This document shows, piece by piece, positions 46,837-58,789 of a DNA stretch of 64,000 nucleotides (the first letter of the stretch is position 1; every line of letters begins with the position of its first letter). The DNA is taken from assembly GCA_037176845.1 (NCBI GenBank), contig JAYKXP010000058.1, positions 248,001-312,000 of the forward strand, written 5' to 3'. A program made the translations under genes and the position numbers. Source of the DNA: Paramarasmius palmivorus (Eukaryota > Basidiomycota > Agaricomycetes > Agaricales > Marasmiaceae). The notes below the pieces were generated by a model. That model did no database searches. It was given only the letters and a program-made list of their open reading frames with translations, and was not told the origin of the DNA.

Positions 46837-48873
46837 ATGCGAAAATTGGCCGCCTGCTCAAGTTGTCGCAGACTCAAAACCAGATGCGAGTTACTCGATT
46901 TCCAGTCGCCAGTACGATGTCATAGGTGCAGGAAGCTGAAGATTACATGCTCGTATAGTGGGGTAGACCAAGACGTTTTCCAACAACTTCGAGGAGAACC
47001 AAAGCGGAAACCAACCAACGAGATGTATTCGATATTTGCTGGGGCTTTTCAGGATCTTCAGGACCTCTCTCTTTCTCCTCCCATGGATGCTCCTCAGAGC
47101 CCAAGAGCCCGTAACATTGTGGTGAGCTCCCTGCCCCAGCGTGTCATGGAGTGGTTTCGGTGGTACAACGGACCTACAATCGAAAGTCGTCACGGATTGG
47201 ATTGGTCTAGTCCCCTGGACTGCATTGTCCAGACTACAACCACGCTACTCATTCACAAAGGAGCGAGAGCTCTTTTACCCACAACAAGGCACTACGTTGG
47301 AACAGATCCTGCCCGAAGGTCAGATACACCATCTTCTACAGTCGTAGGTCCTCCTCTTAGACCCGCGATTCGTAGTTCTGACGTTGTTTAGCTTTCAACA
47401 AAGATACTGTCCCTGGTTGGGCTTTGATGTGCTTCAGGAAGCACACGATCCACTACTTGGTTTTGTTTGCTGCGCTTTAGCTGCTCGACATCTCTCTCAA
47501 GACGTTCGAGTTCTTATAGCGCCCAAGCTGCAAGCAGTCGCAGAGGAGATGATCACAGCCATCGTATCCAGCCCTAATCACCTATTTGGCACATCGACCA
47601 CTATCAAAGCTCTATTCATATGGTCGGCATGGACACCTATCGCTGGAGGAGAACAAGCTCCGGAGCCATGTAATCCTCATTCGATACTCTCCACTGCTAT
47701 CAATATGGCTCGTGACCTAGGAATCCACGAGGCTGCAGGCCGTTACCTAGAAGCCCAAAAACTGCAAGCGATGGGTGAGCCGGCGAGCCGAAAGCTCCCA
47801 GGGGATTTGCTGGACAAAGCCCGCCTGGTGGGTCACTGTTGTTCCTTTCAATAGCTCTTACTAATGCAGAGTAGTGGTCAGTTCTCGCTAACATGGACAC
47901 CATGTAAGGTGACAAATGATCTTCAAGCTCTTTCGTGCTTATCAATATGCATGACCCAGGCATTCCCTCCGACTCGGAAAGTTTTGTCATAGTGTTCATG
48001 GGCCAGGCTTCGCCTCTGTCTTTCCCGTCACATACACCGTTCCAACCGTCCTTGACGGCTGTCAGGATCTTAGGATCCGAATAATAGCGGACCTGCTGCG
48101 TGTTACAGAAAACGCCCTTACAGCGAAGCCTCGCTCGAACAATTCGAAGGACTTGGAATCTTGGTTTCAAGAACGGCGCAAATACTTAGGAGATATTGCC
48201 AATCTTCAAAGGCTATTGACGCTCTTTGCTCGTATGTCTTTTGTCTTCTTCATTGTCTCCGAATTTTGAAACGTTGCTGCTCATAGCTTTAGCCGAGTTT
48301 GTCCCGTGCCAATTTAACCAGATGCGCGTCCTGGCTCGCTTCCTTCAGCTCCTCAATTATTACGATGTCCTGTACAAGGCGCGGAAGGTTTACGAGACGT
48401 CGCCGCGACATAAGGAAAACCTCGATAACCCGTACTGGTGTCTTGAGGTTCATTCCTCTGACCCATTCCTGGTGCAATGGATGAAAGACGGGCTCGTTGT
48501 CGCAGAGGAGATTCTGCTGTGGCTTGTACAAGCCGAGACAGAATTCTTGACCGTGTTCCCAGACCATTGCTTTCTTTGGTTCTCTTTCGCTGCTGTCTAC
48601 GTTATTGGTGTCAAATTCGTTGGGTTCAATGCTCTCCGCACGGTAGTTCCCAGCGTAGACTGTCAACTTCTCGATCAGGCGATTTTGAAGTTGAATTGTG
48701 CAGCTTTGTGGTCTGGACATCCTGCCAAGTCGTGCGCCGACTTCATGAGCGCGATATTATCTTTATGGAACAACGGTGATTTTCTCTTCTTGGATACCGA
48801 TTCGGATGAGGTGTCGGTCCACGATTTTATTGGTAGGGATGTGATGGCCATGTTTGGAGGTGATGGTCAGTAG
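46837..48873 (+). CDS. Zn2Cys6 fungal transcription factor, tandem copy 1
   Basis: The ATG at 46837 begins MRKLAACSSCRRLKTRCELL, a Zn(II)2Cys6 binuclear cluster with the spacing C-x2-C-x6-C-x10-C-x2-C-x6-C, complete at residue 38 (KLKITC). A regulatory region follows (CPWLGFDVLQEAHDPLLGFV, SPNHLFGTSTTIKALFIW, ARDLGIHEAA) and a C-terminal part with LNYYDVLYKARKVYETSP, WMKDGLVVAEEILLWLVQAE and SCADFMSAILSLWNN. The reading frame shifts by one base near 47260, inside LLIHK/ERELFYPQQ, where alignment with the neighbouring paralogue shows which frame is right. Such proteins bind CGG-type sites as nuclear activators, often for metabolic or secondary-metabolite genes. Exon limits at 47.85-48.2 kb are uncertain. 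Confidence 0.78.
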
Positions 48874-49309
48874 GACCTGAGCAGCTTTTCGTATACTACT
48901 GTAATAGCTCTAGATCAAGATAATGTTGTACTCTATTCGATCGTTGAACAACTTAAAATCAATAATTGTGATGTCCAGGATCCGGTTAGCCGCGCCGCAT
49001 TGAATTGCTTTCGTCCCATCCATTCTCACGAGTTCTCACGCTGTCCTGAACCAATACCACGTCGAATCTCGATATCGCGGCCAATGTTGACCTGGTGGGT
49101 ACGACGCTTACAGAGCCAAATTTGAAGCATTCATTATGCTCGCTTTGCTTAGGACCAGACTTCGAGCGCTGTCATATCTCGGGCATTCTGGAGAAAGTCG
49201 CGCTGAAAGCTTATTCAGTCGATCGTACAGCTGTGCGTTTTACGTCTTTTCAAGCCAAATTCGACTAACAAACCTTCTGTGATTTTGACAGATATATCAA
49301 CGTATCCGA

Positions 49310-49446
49310 CTAAGCCCGACTCAGTTCCTCGCCCTGGTAGTTGGGGAGGTTGGGAACCTCGCGTTTGGCGGTGATGATGTCTTCCGCAATGCGCACCATT
49401 TAATGGGATCATCCATTTCCTCAATGGTTTTCTCCTTAGCGAACAT
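49310..49446 (-). CDS. Possible small ORF or C-terminal exon divergent from Zn2Cys6 gene 2
   Basis: The minus strand reads MFAKEKTIEEMDDPIK from an ATG at 49446, then after a one-base shift at an A run (near 49399) continues MVRIAEDIITAKREVPNLPN and ends EELSRA at TAG 49310. The amphipathic, charged composition is protein-like and not a mirror of a plus-strand gene. Whether it is a complete 45-residue protein, a last exon or a relic cannot be decided. It begins only 53 bases from the ATG of the plus-strand factor. The flank 48874-49309 shows nothing else. Confidence 0.3.
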
Positions 49447-49499
49447 TGCCACATAAATTACCTCAGACGAACCATCCCCAAACATTCCGACCATCTTCG

Positions 49500-51509
49500 A
49501 TGCCGAAATCTCCCTCTTCCTTCATACACCAGACGAAGTCATCCAAAAGGTTCCCTGCATGCTCAAATTGTCATCGACTCAAAACGCGATGCGAACTTCT
49601 CGACCTTCAGCCACCAGTTCGAATGCCATCGCTGTAGAAAGGCTGCAACTTCCTTGCTCCTATAGCGAAATGGAAGGTGCTGTTTTCCAGCAACGAGAAC
49701 CGCCAGTCACATCCCCAGAAAGTGTAACCCCAGAAACCGCCATCTCGCTTTTCGCGAGCGCCTTTCAGGAACTTCGGTCGGTGTCTCCAGGAGAACGAAA
49801 TGCTCATGCGACAAGACCAGGGCAACCCATTATTGATGCGAATGCTCTGCCGACTCGTATCAGACAGTGGTTTGAAGCCACTGAAGAAGAGCTAGATTGG
49901 TCAGCACCTATAGCGTGCATCGCAACTTTGAAGTGGCGTCCCCCGCTTACCCCGACAAGCTCCGCTCTCCAGACTAGACCAGACCGAATAGAAGCCATCT
50001 TAACAAAGGATCAGGTTTCTTATCTTCTTCACCAGTGAGCACTTCAGTTTACCCCCGCTCTCTGGTATCGTTTTGATTTTGTTCTCTTCGACAGATTTCA
50101 GGAAAAATACGGAGGATGGCTTGGTTTCACAGTAGTACAAGAAGCACATAGCCCTCTAATTGGCTTTGTCTGTTGTACTGTATCTTCTAGACACCTCCCA
50201 CAGGATCAAGATCAGACTTTGACCGTCAGGCTCCAATCATCTATGAACAATATGATTGGACAAGTGACGGCGCACCCAGAGCTTTTCTCTGGATCATCAA
50301 CAGCCATCAAGGCGCTACTCGTCAAACTGCTCTTTCTACCTACGACGATAGACGAAGAGCAATTACTCTTGTCTCTCGTGATCGACATGGCCCAATCCCT
50401 TAGGCTTCAAGAGTGTGCGGACCGCTTACTTCACCTCCGAAGATTGCAGATAGAGGGGCGTTCAGTGGACGAGAGAGAACTCGTGACTCTGATGGACCAT
50501 TCCCGACTAGTAAGTCACCCTGCATGTCTCCTTCGGCAAACGAACTGATCATGTCTGTTTATCATTACAGTGGTCCTGGATCATAAACACAAGCCTATTG
50601 TGAGTAGTTCGACGTCTATTCATGCGTATGATGCATTAGCTGACTATCAATGGCAGGTATTCTATCGGAACGGGAACAACTCGTCTTTCGAGTCAAAGTG
50701 AAGCATTTCCCTCGATCTTCACAGTTTCGCATGTCGTTCCTTCAGACTCGTACGGTTGTCTGGACATACGATCAAGGCTCCTTGGCGATATACTACGAAC
50801 TGCCACATTGACGACTCACCCGAATTCTGTTAGCATGAGTGATGTGGCGGCATGGTTACACGAAAGACAGCAGGCTCTCAGAACACTGGTTCAATTGCGA
50901 AGACTTTGCACACCGTACTCTGGTAAGTGATTCAAGCAATATCGCAGAAGTGATCTCATTCGCTCTGTTTGTTTAGTCCTAGCAGATCATGGCAAGTTTC
51001 AGTTCGGAATGCTCTGCACTACCGCGCGGCTATGCCAACTCATCATTCATTACGATATCATATTCCATGCACGCAAGGTATATGGCAATTGTCCTCAGCA
51101 ACGTGAAAATCCCAACAATCCACTTTGGTTTCTCGAAGTGCAAGGCTTTGACCCGTCTCTCATCTTTTGGATGAAAGACGGTCTGGTTATTGCGGAAGAA
51201 ATATTGGTGTGGATACTCGAGATAGACGTCGATTGTCTGACTACGATTCCGGATCACATCTTCCTCTTCTTCTCATTCGCCGCCAGTTATCTCATCGGGG
51301 TCAAGTTCATCATGCTGAACGCATTGCAGGTGGCGATTCCGGGTGTAGATTCTCAGCTACTTGTTCAAGTGGTAGCTATGTTGCGTCGAGCCGCCGTCTG
51401 GCCAGGACATCCAGCAGAGCGTTGTGCGAATTTCATCAGCATTCTCGTCTCCCTTTGGGAGCATAGAGACGTGGTGTTTGGGAGTACAGAAGATCCTCAG
51501 CTGCCCTAG
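49500..51509 (+). CDS. Zn2Cys6 fungal transcription factor, tandem copy 2, zinc cluster frame-broken
   Basis: The ATG at 49500 begins MPKSPSSFIHQTKSSKRFPA and leads into CSNCHRLKTRCELLDLQPPV, the first half of a Zn2Cys6 cluster. The second half (CHRCRK then LQLPCSY) is present in two other frames: one extra A near 49622 and one extra G near 49641 separate them. Downstream, long matches to copy 1 follow (RIRQWFEATEEELDWSAPIA, FQEKYGGWLGFTVVQEAHSP, WMKDGLVIAEEILVWILEID, ERCANFISILVSLWEH), with intact introns such as 50506-50570. Read as written, the protein would stop after about 45 residues with half a zinc cluster. It is either a recent pseudogene or correct with two insertion errors; conserved downstream sequence favours the latter. 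Confidence 0.72.
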
Positions 51510-52788
51510 CTGGCTATCCATCGATGAAACTTGAACTGCCTATACAGCGCGCTCTACTACAAGCATTTGCTCCAAAGTACTGGGGCGGACTAGCGCGCAT
51601 ATGGTACAAGATGTATAGACGAAGGGAACAAGCTTTACACTGCCAAAGTGCCGAGTTGTGGCGCAGGACAGCCTCAAACTGCAGTTTGTCATTATGGTTC
51701 GCTTTTATGTTTGCCCCAGAGTCTCTCTCGCATGTTTGTTTTTTCTTATTTCGAGTTATTGCAATGAATCTTGTCGATATTTATCCGACGTTGGTGTTTC
51801 TACAGGACTCTGCGTACCACAACGAAACAGAAGCTTAGTTCGATATAGTCAAGCTCCGGATTCGCGAACAACATCTGAACGCCGATTCCCTTCATCAGTC
51901 TTTGCTTGGTTCTCGCAACCATCTATTCCTGATTCCAAGCATTCCAAGCTGATTCGCCAGCATTACTACTACCAATCACAACAGTACAAATGTCTCGCCT
52001 CGAGCCATGGTTTCTGGTGTCGGTGACCCGTGTTCAGGAACAAACCATCACTTGGAAGTGGTCCTCATTTCGCATTCCCGAATCAATTAATCCAAGCGAT
52101 GCGGACAGGCGGTTGCTTGGGTGTTGCGCAGTACCCAAAGAATGGTAAGCAATGCCGGGGGCAAAAGACATATGCTCACGCGGCCGCCTGGTATCTAGTT
52201 CTGAGCGTTTAAGCCAACCAGTAGTGTTTGATTCTATCGAGTGGAATGAGCGCTGACTTTGGGGGTAAGTTTTCGATTGTAGCAATTCAACGTTATTCAA
52301 CCCGTTGTGGAGCGGAAGATATTTGCGATACACATTTGTTACAGTTTGTAATAGTGTTTGTTACACAAAAGGTAGGTACTGAATATGGGGCTGGGCAAAT
52401 GTCTTGGCGTTGCACTTTGATGTGGTCTCGAAGGTAATTCGTTTCCATCTAACTCTCCAGAATCCTATCAGTCCTGATAAATTTCGGATGCTACAGGCTA
52501 GACCATGCGTAGGAATGGCCTTGCTCAGCGACGGGATGCTAGAGCCGAGCAAAATCGGAAGAACCCCGTCGACTTTCGGGCTTGATCCTTATGAGAAACC
52601 ACCTTTTGTGTGCCACGCAACCAGCTCCTTTCAGCATTGTGATGGGCCTTGCGAAGGATCGGGTTTGGACCATGTCATACCTATAAAAGCAATGTCCGAT
52701 CAACTACTCTTCCTCCCCTCCTCTCCCCTTATTTTCTCCTTCCCTTTTTCTTTTACGAGTCGACGTTCTTTATACGGTCTCATTTGAT
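51510..52788. other. Intergenic stretch and fungalysin promoter
   Basis: No supported gene in the left part. A TATAAAAG box at 52682-52689 lies 100 bases upstream of the fungalysin ATG, followed by C/T-rich sequence typical of strong fungal promoters. Confidence 0.5.
52682..52689 (+). promoter_or_regulatory. TATA box of the fungalysin gene
   Basis: TATAAAAG, about 100 bases before the ATG at 52789, followed by a pyrimidine-rich leader (CTCTTCCTCCCCTCC) often seen at highly expressed fungal genes. Confidence 0.5.
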
Positions 52789-55047
52789 ATGAGCTTCAGC
52801 AACCTTTTCTTTGTCTCTGTCCTCCTTGCCGTGCTGTGCACGTCAACCGTGGAAGCTGCTCCGTCACCGGCCTGGACGAAGCATGCTACTCACCGAAAGC
52901 GTGTTGTTGGTCGTGGTTTAAACTTTGAGACCTATCAACCACGGTCTCAATTCAAGGTATGTTGATCAACCCATACCGTTTCGATGGTAACTAAAAATAT
53001 CGTTTTCAGACCTATGGCGTCGGTACCGAGATGGCCCAAGCCCAATCTTTCGCAGAGCAGAAGGGATTATCGAGCAACACTCTTGGTTGGATCCAGAATC
53101 AGTTACAGTTGGATGAGGGGAGCGTGGCATGGCAGTCGGGATGGTCAATGAACAATATCTCTTGCGGTTACGTGAATCAGGTCCACGTACGTTGGCAGAT
53201 CCTATATGACCATGTCGTTTTCTCATTGACCTGGAATTCCTATAGGACGGCGTTCCTTTTGCCAATGCTGTCGGAAATGTCATGTTCAAGGGTAACAATG
53301 CGGTAGCGTTTGGAAACTCTTTTGTGGATACTAGTGCGTAATCCTCATAATTGTTCGGCTCAGCTTTTCATTGTTTGTACAGCAAAAGCCAAGATCGCAT
53401 CCTCCACACCAACCGTCTCGTCCGAAGATGCTATTGCAACTGCAGAGGAACTCTTGGAAGGTACCCACAATGGCGCTGCACCCGCACTGCAATACTTGGC
53501 ACGACCTGATGGTTCTGCTGCCCTCGTTCACGCTGTCCAAGTCAACAATGAGGAAGACGGCACTTTCTTCGAAGCATACGTTGATGCACACAGTGGTGAT
53601 ATCCTTTCCGTTAATGACTTCGTGGCACATGCTACGGTGCGTGTTTGTTGATATCACCTAAATTCCCGACTGATCAAAGTTTCATATGCAGTTCAAAGCT
53701 CTGCCGATTCAAAAGGCAGTCATCGGTGATGGTCTTGAGACCATCACAAACCCGGAAGATCTCCAGGCTTCTCCTGAAGGCTGGAACAGTGATGGCCAAA
53801 CTGATACAACTGACACTACGTAAGATCTAATGTGCAAGTCGTGTTTGCACTACCTCACATTCTTTCTACAGCGGAAACAATGTCCTTGTTTTCTCTCAGT
53901 TGGAAGAAGGAACCAGTTGTCTGCTACCGAAGGTGTTGCTGCCAACGGTGGACTCACGTTTGACTTCACCTACAATCCCAACCAAGATCCTACCAACGCA
54001 AACAACATCAATGCTGCCCACACCAACGCCTTCTTTATTGCTAACACCTTCCACGACTTCACCTACCGATATGGTTTCACCGAGAAGGCCTTCAACTTCC
54101 AGAACAACAACTTTGGAAACGGTGGCAGCCAGGGTGACCCTGTACTTATGTCAATCCAGGATCCTTCCGGCACTAACAACGCCAACTTTGCCACCCCGCC
54201 CGAGTAAGTAATAACAGTTGTGTTTCGTCGCCTGTTGATTCTAATCACCGCTCGATATCAAGCGGTCAATCCGGTATTTGCCGCATGTTCATCTGGGATT
54301 TGACGAACGTACGTTGATCGTTTCTCATTGGCATGTGGAGATATTGACTTGGCAATCTGAATGTAGCCCAGACAAGATGGTGCCATGGAGAACTCGATTC
54401 CCGTTCACGAATTGACTCATGGTTTGACCAACCGTATGACCGGTGGTGGTACTGGACGATGCTTGCAGACTGTCGAGTCTGGAGGCTTGGGAGAAGGCTG
54501 GTCTGATGCTGTTGCAGAGTGGGTGATTATGTGGCTTCTTTGCTACTGGGTATTGACCTTCGTTCAGCTGGACCCAGCAGACTAGCGCTCAGACCAAGGA
54601 TTTCGTTGTCGGCCAAGGTGTTTCTGCCAGAGCTGGCGGTATCCGATCCAGGCCTTACTCTACCAACGCGCAAACCAACCCCTTGAGATACTCTGACATC
54701 GTCAACTCCGCGAAGTTCACCAGATTGGCGAAGTCTGGGCCAACATCCTTCACAATGTCTACGCCGCCCTTGTTGACGATCTCGGTTTCAACGCAAATGC
54801 TTTGACCAACCCTGATGGAACGGAAGGCAACGTTGTCTTCATGCGCCTTTTGGTTGATGCTCTCGCTATCCAGCCTTGCAACCCCACCACACTCGACGCT
54901 CGTGATGCTATCATTCAAGCTGATGTCAACCGATTCAACGGTGCCAACGAATGCACGCTCAGAAAGGCATTCGCCAGCCGAGGTCTCGGCCTCAACGCTT
55001 CGCCCAACTTCCAGGACGATGACACGGTCCCAGCCAACTGCCAGTAA
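52789..55047 (+). CDS. Fungalysin (M36) extracellular metallopeptidase, with frame breaks
   Basis: The ATG at 52789 starts a signal peptide (MSFSNLFFVSVLLAVLCTST), followed by a long FTP-type propeptide (ETYQPRSQFKTYGVGTEMAQ; AYVDAHSGDILSVNDFVAHA). The catalytic domain includes NAFFIANTFHDFTYRYGFTE, AFNFQNNNFGNGGSQGDPVL and the zinc site HELTHGLTNRMTGG, in which HExxH is complete, with the third ligand expected in GGLGEGWSDAVA. The C-terminus matches the family (FMRLLVDALAIQPCNPT, LRKAFASRGLGLNA; TAA at 55045). Seven or so canonical introns are present. One-base breaks are inferred near 53911 (before QLSATEGVAANGG) and 54711 (before EVHQIGEVWANIL). Such enzymes are secreted to digest protein outside the cell. 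Confidence 0.88.
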
Positions 55048-55554
55048 AGGAGTAAGCAGTAGAAAAGTTGCTCACCAAATCAACCTCGTATTCTGTAACG
55101 TTTAGACTCGCCTAATGACCTTGATGGTCAAATTTACATTCATTTTTATTAGTATTGCTTGTTGTAAAATAAGGTGGAACAAGGGTATCTGAATGCAATA
55201 AATTATTGCTTCTGCTTCACTGCCAGGCGCTCAGCGTGTCATTCTCGTGTTCAAAACTTCCAATCCCAACAGAGCTACAAGCGTCAAAGGGAACGCTTGT
55301 CGGTCACATTTGACTCGACGTTATCGAAAGGGAGTCAAAGGCGCTGACGGGGGCTGATCGCTCTTTTCGAGTCATTCCGCGCGTGCATGATCGCGTTTTT
55401 CGAGCCAAACTTTCTATCGATATAAAGGGAAGCGTTCATCAAGATTTTGTTCTCAACTTCTTTGAGGCTAAAGCCTCTCGTCTTCCTTTCTCGTTCGACA
55501 AAATTAGGACGTCATCTTGACCCATTGCTCTCATCCCTAACAAGCTTTCGAGCA
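55048..55554 (+). promoter_or_regulatory. Promoter region of the tRNA ligase gene
   Basis: A TATAAAGG box at 55421-55428 precedes the ATG at 55555 by about 130 bases. In-frame sequence extends upstream from 55555 to 55447 without an ATG, so the start at MSTTNDSATT is preferred. Confidence 0.4.
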
Positions 55555-58255
55555 ATGTCGACCACAAATGACAGCGCAACAACCTTAGATACCTCTCCAT
55601 CCCCAAAGGCACTTCGCCACCCGGCGACCAAGCCCGAGGACTCACTACTCATCACATCTCTTCATCATCTCTCGAATAAATCCCCAAAACTTGTCAAATC
55701 TTCTATTTATGCCGCTCCTGCTGAGCCCGAAATCACGGTCAGGAGCTGGAAGATGAATGAATTCAAGTACTACGATATCCCCTCGCCATTCCCTACGCTG
55801 GCCAGAGGCATTTTTACCTATGAAGTGGGAGATGAGGACGCGGCCAAGGACGATAGCACAAAATATCGTATAGTCGCGAGAGGGTACGATACAAATTCTT
55901 CAACATTGGAGAAGTACCTTGGACAACGGTGCGCATTGCTTTGTCTCTTTTTTCTACTTCATGGCTGACGTTCTATGCAGTGGGACTCTCTCACAGATCA
56001 CACTGCAGCTCCGTACACCTTATCCTTGAAATCAAACGGTTGCATCATATTTATTGGCGCCCTCACTCCCACCAAACTTCTCATCACTTCAAAACACTCT
56101 GTGGGCGCTGTCAAGGGCGCTGAACGATCACACGCACAGGTCGGAGAGGAATGGCTAAGAAAATATTTCGCGCAGAAGGGCAAGACAGAAGCTGAGCTGG
56201 CCCAGAGGCTTTGGAATAACAACTGGACTGCTGTGGCAGAGGTACGTTTGTGAAATGGACCTTTCATTTTGGACCTGAATACTGATTCTGGATTAGCTTT
56301 GTGACGATGACTTTGAAGAACACGTTTTGGCTTACCCTCCAGAACGTACTGGACTCCATCTCCACGGCCTCAACCACTGCACAAAGGAATTCGCCACTCT
56401 CCCTCATTCCGTTGTCGACGAGTTTGCTGAGGAGTGGGGATTCATTCGTACAAAATCCATCACACTGAACTCGATCAAAGAAGTACAGGATTTCACTACT
56501 CAAGTCGCCGAAACTCAACATTGGGAAGGTGAAGCGGTGGAAGGTTTTGTTGTTCGAACGCACGTCACGGAGCCACCGGATAGCCAGGGAACGAGCAAGA
56601 ACAACTCGGCATCTCCATACGCTCCTGGTTCCTCATTCTTTTTCAAAGTGAAATTTGACGAACCGTACATGATGTACCGCGACTGGCGTGAGGTGACCAA
56701 GTCGTTGTTATCTCAGAAGGGCGGAGAACTTTCAGAAAAGGCACTTCCGAGAAACAAGATGAAGCGTCCGGAGACCCAGCTATACGCCCGTTGGGTGATC
56801 AACGAGATTAAAAGGGATAGGCAACAGTTTGATAGCTATACCAAGGGAAAGGGTATCATCGCAACCCGAGAACGGTTCTTGAAATGGATGGCGACAGAGA
56901 AAGGCCAGGGAGACCTCGCTGGGGTTAAGGAAGGGGACGACACTGCGTCAAATGATCTCTCGAAGCCTAAAGAATTTGGAAAAACCATCATCGTGCCGGT
57001 AGCCATTCCTGGCTGTGGTCAGTCGCAATTTGTTCATCACGTTGAGTTCAGACCCCTGATTTCATTTGTAGGTAAAACGACGGTTGCCATCGCTCTGTCG
57101 CACATCTTTGGATTTGGTCACACACAGAGCGATGATGTGCAAGCCAAGAAGGCAGCTCCCGTGTTCCTCAAGAACGTTACTCAGTTGCTCAAGACTTATG
57201 ACGTGGTGATTGCGGATAAGTACGTCCTCCAATGAACGCTCAGACTTACAGTTTATTGATAGCAATCTAGGAATAATCACTTGAAGCAACACCGCACTCA
57301 ACTACGAGACATTGCGAGGACCATGTTCCCTCCCGCTCGGTTGCTTGCTCTCCACTGGGGCCTTGACAAGCCTCAATCCACCATTCATCGGGTCTGCGGC
57401 GATCGTGTGCTTCACCGTGGAGACAATCATCAAACTCTCCGCGCGGACGCTACTCCCGGGAAATCACACGAGAGTGTTCTTTGGCAGTTCATCAACAACA
57501 CTGAGGAGCTTACTGCCAGTGAAGTCGACGAAATCATCGATATGGACCTGGAAGAGGACATCGAGAAGGCGCTCCAGCATGCGATCGATGGTATTTGTGC
57601 TATCCTTAATTTGGAGAAGCCTAGTCCGGAAAAGGTGCAGGAGGGTATCGACATTGCCTTGGGTTACAAAGTCAAGACGAAGACGAAGAGAGATGAGATG
57701 ACCCCCAAGGAAAAGGTCAGAGACCCGAGATATTACGCACTTTTGCCTGAGGTCAAACTCAAGGAGGTCTTGGACGAGGCGCTGGGAGATTCAAAGGAGA
57801 CCGCGTTTTGGGAGCATCTCAAGCAGAATGACAGGATCACAAAACGACCCCATATCACGCTTGTTCACGAGAAAAATATCCCGCAGATGGTAGAACTGTG
57901 GGAGAGATGTACTGCACTGCACCGAATGAACGTACCCCCCATATTCGAGCTCAAGCTTGGCAGTGTTGTGTGGAACGACAGGATTATGGCGATTAGTGTG
58001 GATGATGTCAAGTTTGTCAAGGAAGAAACGAATCCGGACGCTGCCCAGGGGGGTGCAGAATTCGTCAGCAAGCTGTCGGATGAGGCAAGAGAGAGGCTCC
58101 ATATTACGGTCGGGACCAAGGATGGGAGCGTGCCACCAGTCGAGGCGAAGGATCTAGTGCAAAGATGGAGAAAAGGTGACACGCAGGGCGTACTCTCGGT
58201 ACCTTTGAAGGATGAGACAATCGTGAAGGGGCGCATCAAGGGCCTCATAGGATAA
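55555..58255 (+). CDS. TRL1: Fungal tRNA ligase (three-domain, TRL1 type)
   Basis: Joins tRNA half-molecules after intron removal and, in yeast, HAC1 mRNA. Three enzymatic parts are visible in order. The N-terminal adenylyltransferase/ligase has LKSNGCIIFIGALTPTKLLI, with Lys of the K-x-N-G motif as the adenylated residue. The central polynucleotide kinase has a P-loop split by an intron: IPGCG joined to KTTVAIALSH (57017-57072), then NNHLKQHRTQLRDIA. The C-terminal cyclic phosphodiesterase belongs to the 2H superfamily, with RPHITLVHEKN and RLHITVGTKDGS, two H-x-T motifs. The product is about 830 residues, normal for the family. One frame break near 55890 (GYD/KFFNIGEVPWTT) is inferred; the remaining introns are canonical. 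The stop is at 58253. Confidence 0.92.
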
Positions 58256-58789
58256 AGGAATTGCACCATTGATACCACAAGGACGCGTCAAAGTCAACTC
58301 AATTGCTTGTACCTATACCATATCTTTGTAGCCATACACCACTCGCTTTCAAGTTACCCTACTCGTCGCATATAACTTTTCTTGACCATATAATAAAGTA
58401 CCCTTACCAAGTCAATGTTGAGCCTGAATTGAGATAGCGCCTTGTTTTGCACAGAGGTGAGCTCATTCACGTGCCAAGAAAACGGAACCCGCTTTTCGTC
58501 TTCGGTCATTCAAACAGGCCCAGGGCCATCGCTAGTCAACATCGTCGACTTGTCAAGACGAAGCACCGGAGACCAAGGGAGCCATTTGTTTCTTGTGCTT
58601 GGAGCGTTCCGCACCCGCATGCGCTCGAAGTCGTCATTCTTCGAATAAGTTGCGTCTTTGGGAGAAAATTGTACCGTTACATAAAACGCAAAAAAAACAG
58701 ATGGTTCGAGCTTCATCCCCTCAAGACCCCTTCTTCGACTCCGAAAACTCACAAGTATTTCTTCCGGAACCTTGTGAACTTCTCTCATA
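58256..58789. other. Intergenic stretch, no supported gene
   Basis: 3' flank of tRNA ligase and promoter region of the permease; short frames on both strands show no motifs. Confidence 0.5.

Noticed and set aside
47700..48170. 156-codon minus-strand frame
   Set aside because: Antisense shadow of the Zn2Cys6 factor copy 1.
55447..55554. Upstream extension of the tRNA ligase reading frame
   Set aside because: The frame is open but has no ATG before 55555; the first methionine fits the family start better.
57865..58278. 137-codon minus-strand frame
   Set aside because: Antisense shadow of the tRNA ligase phosphodiesterase domain.
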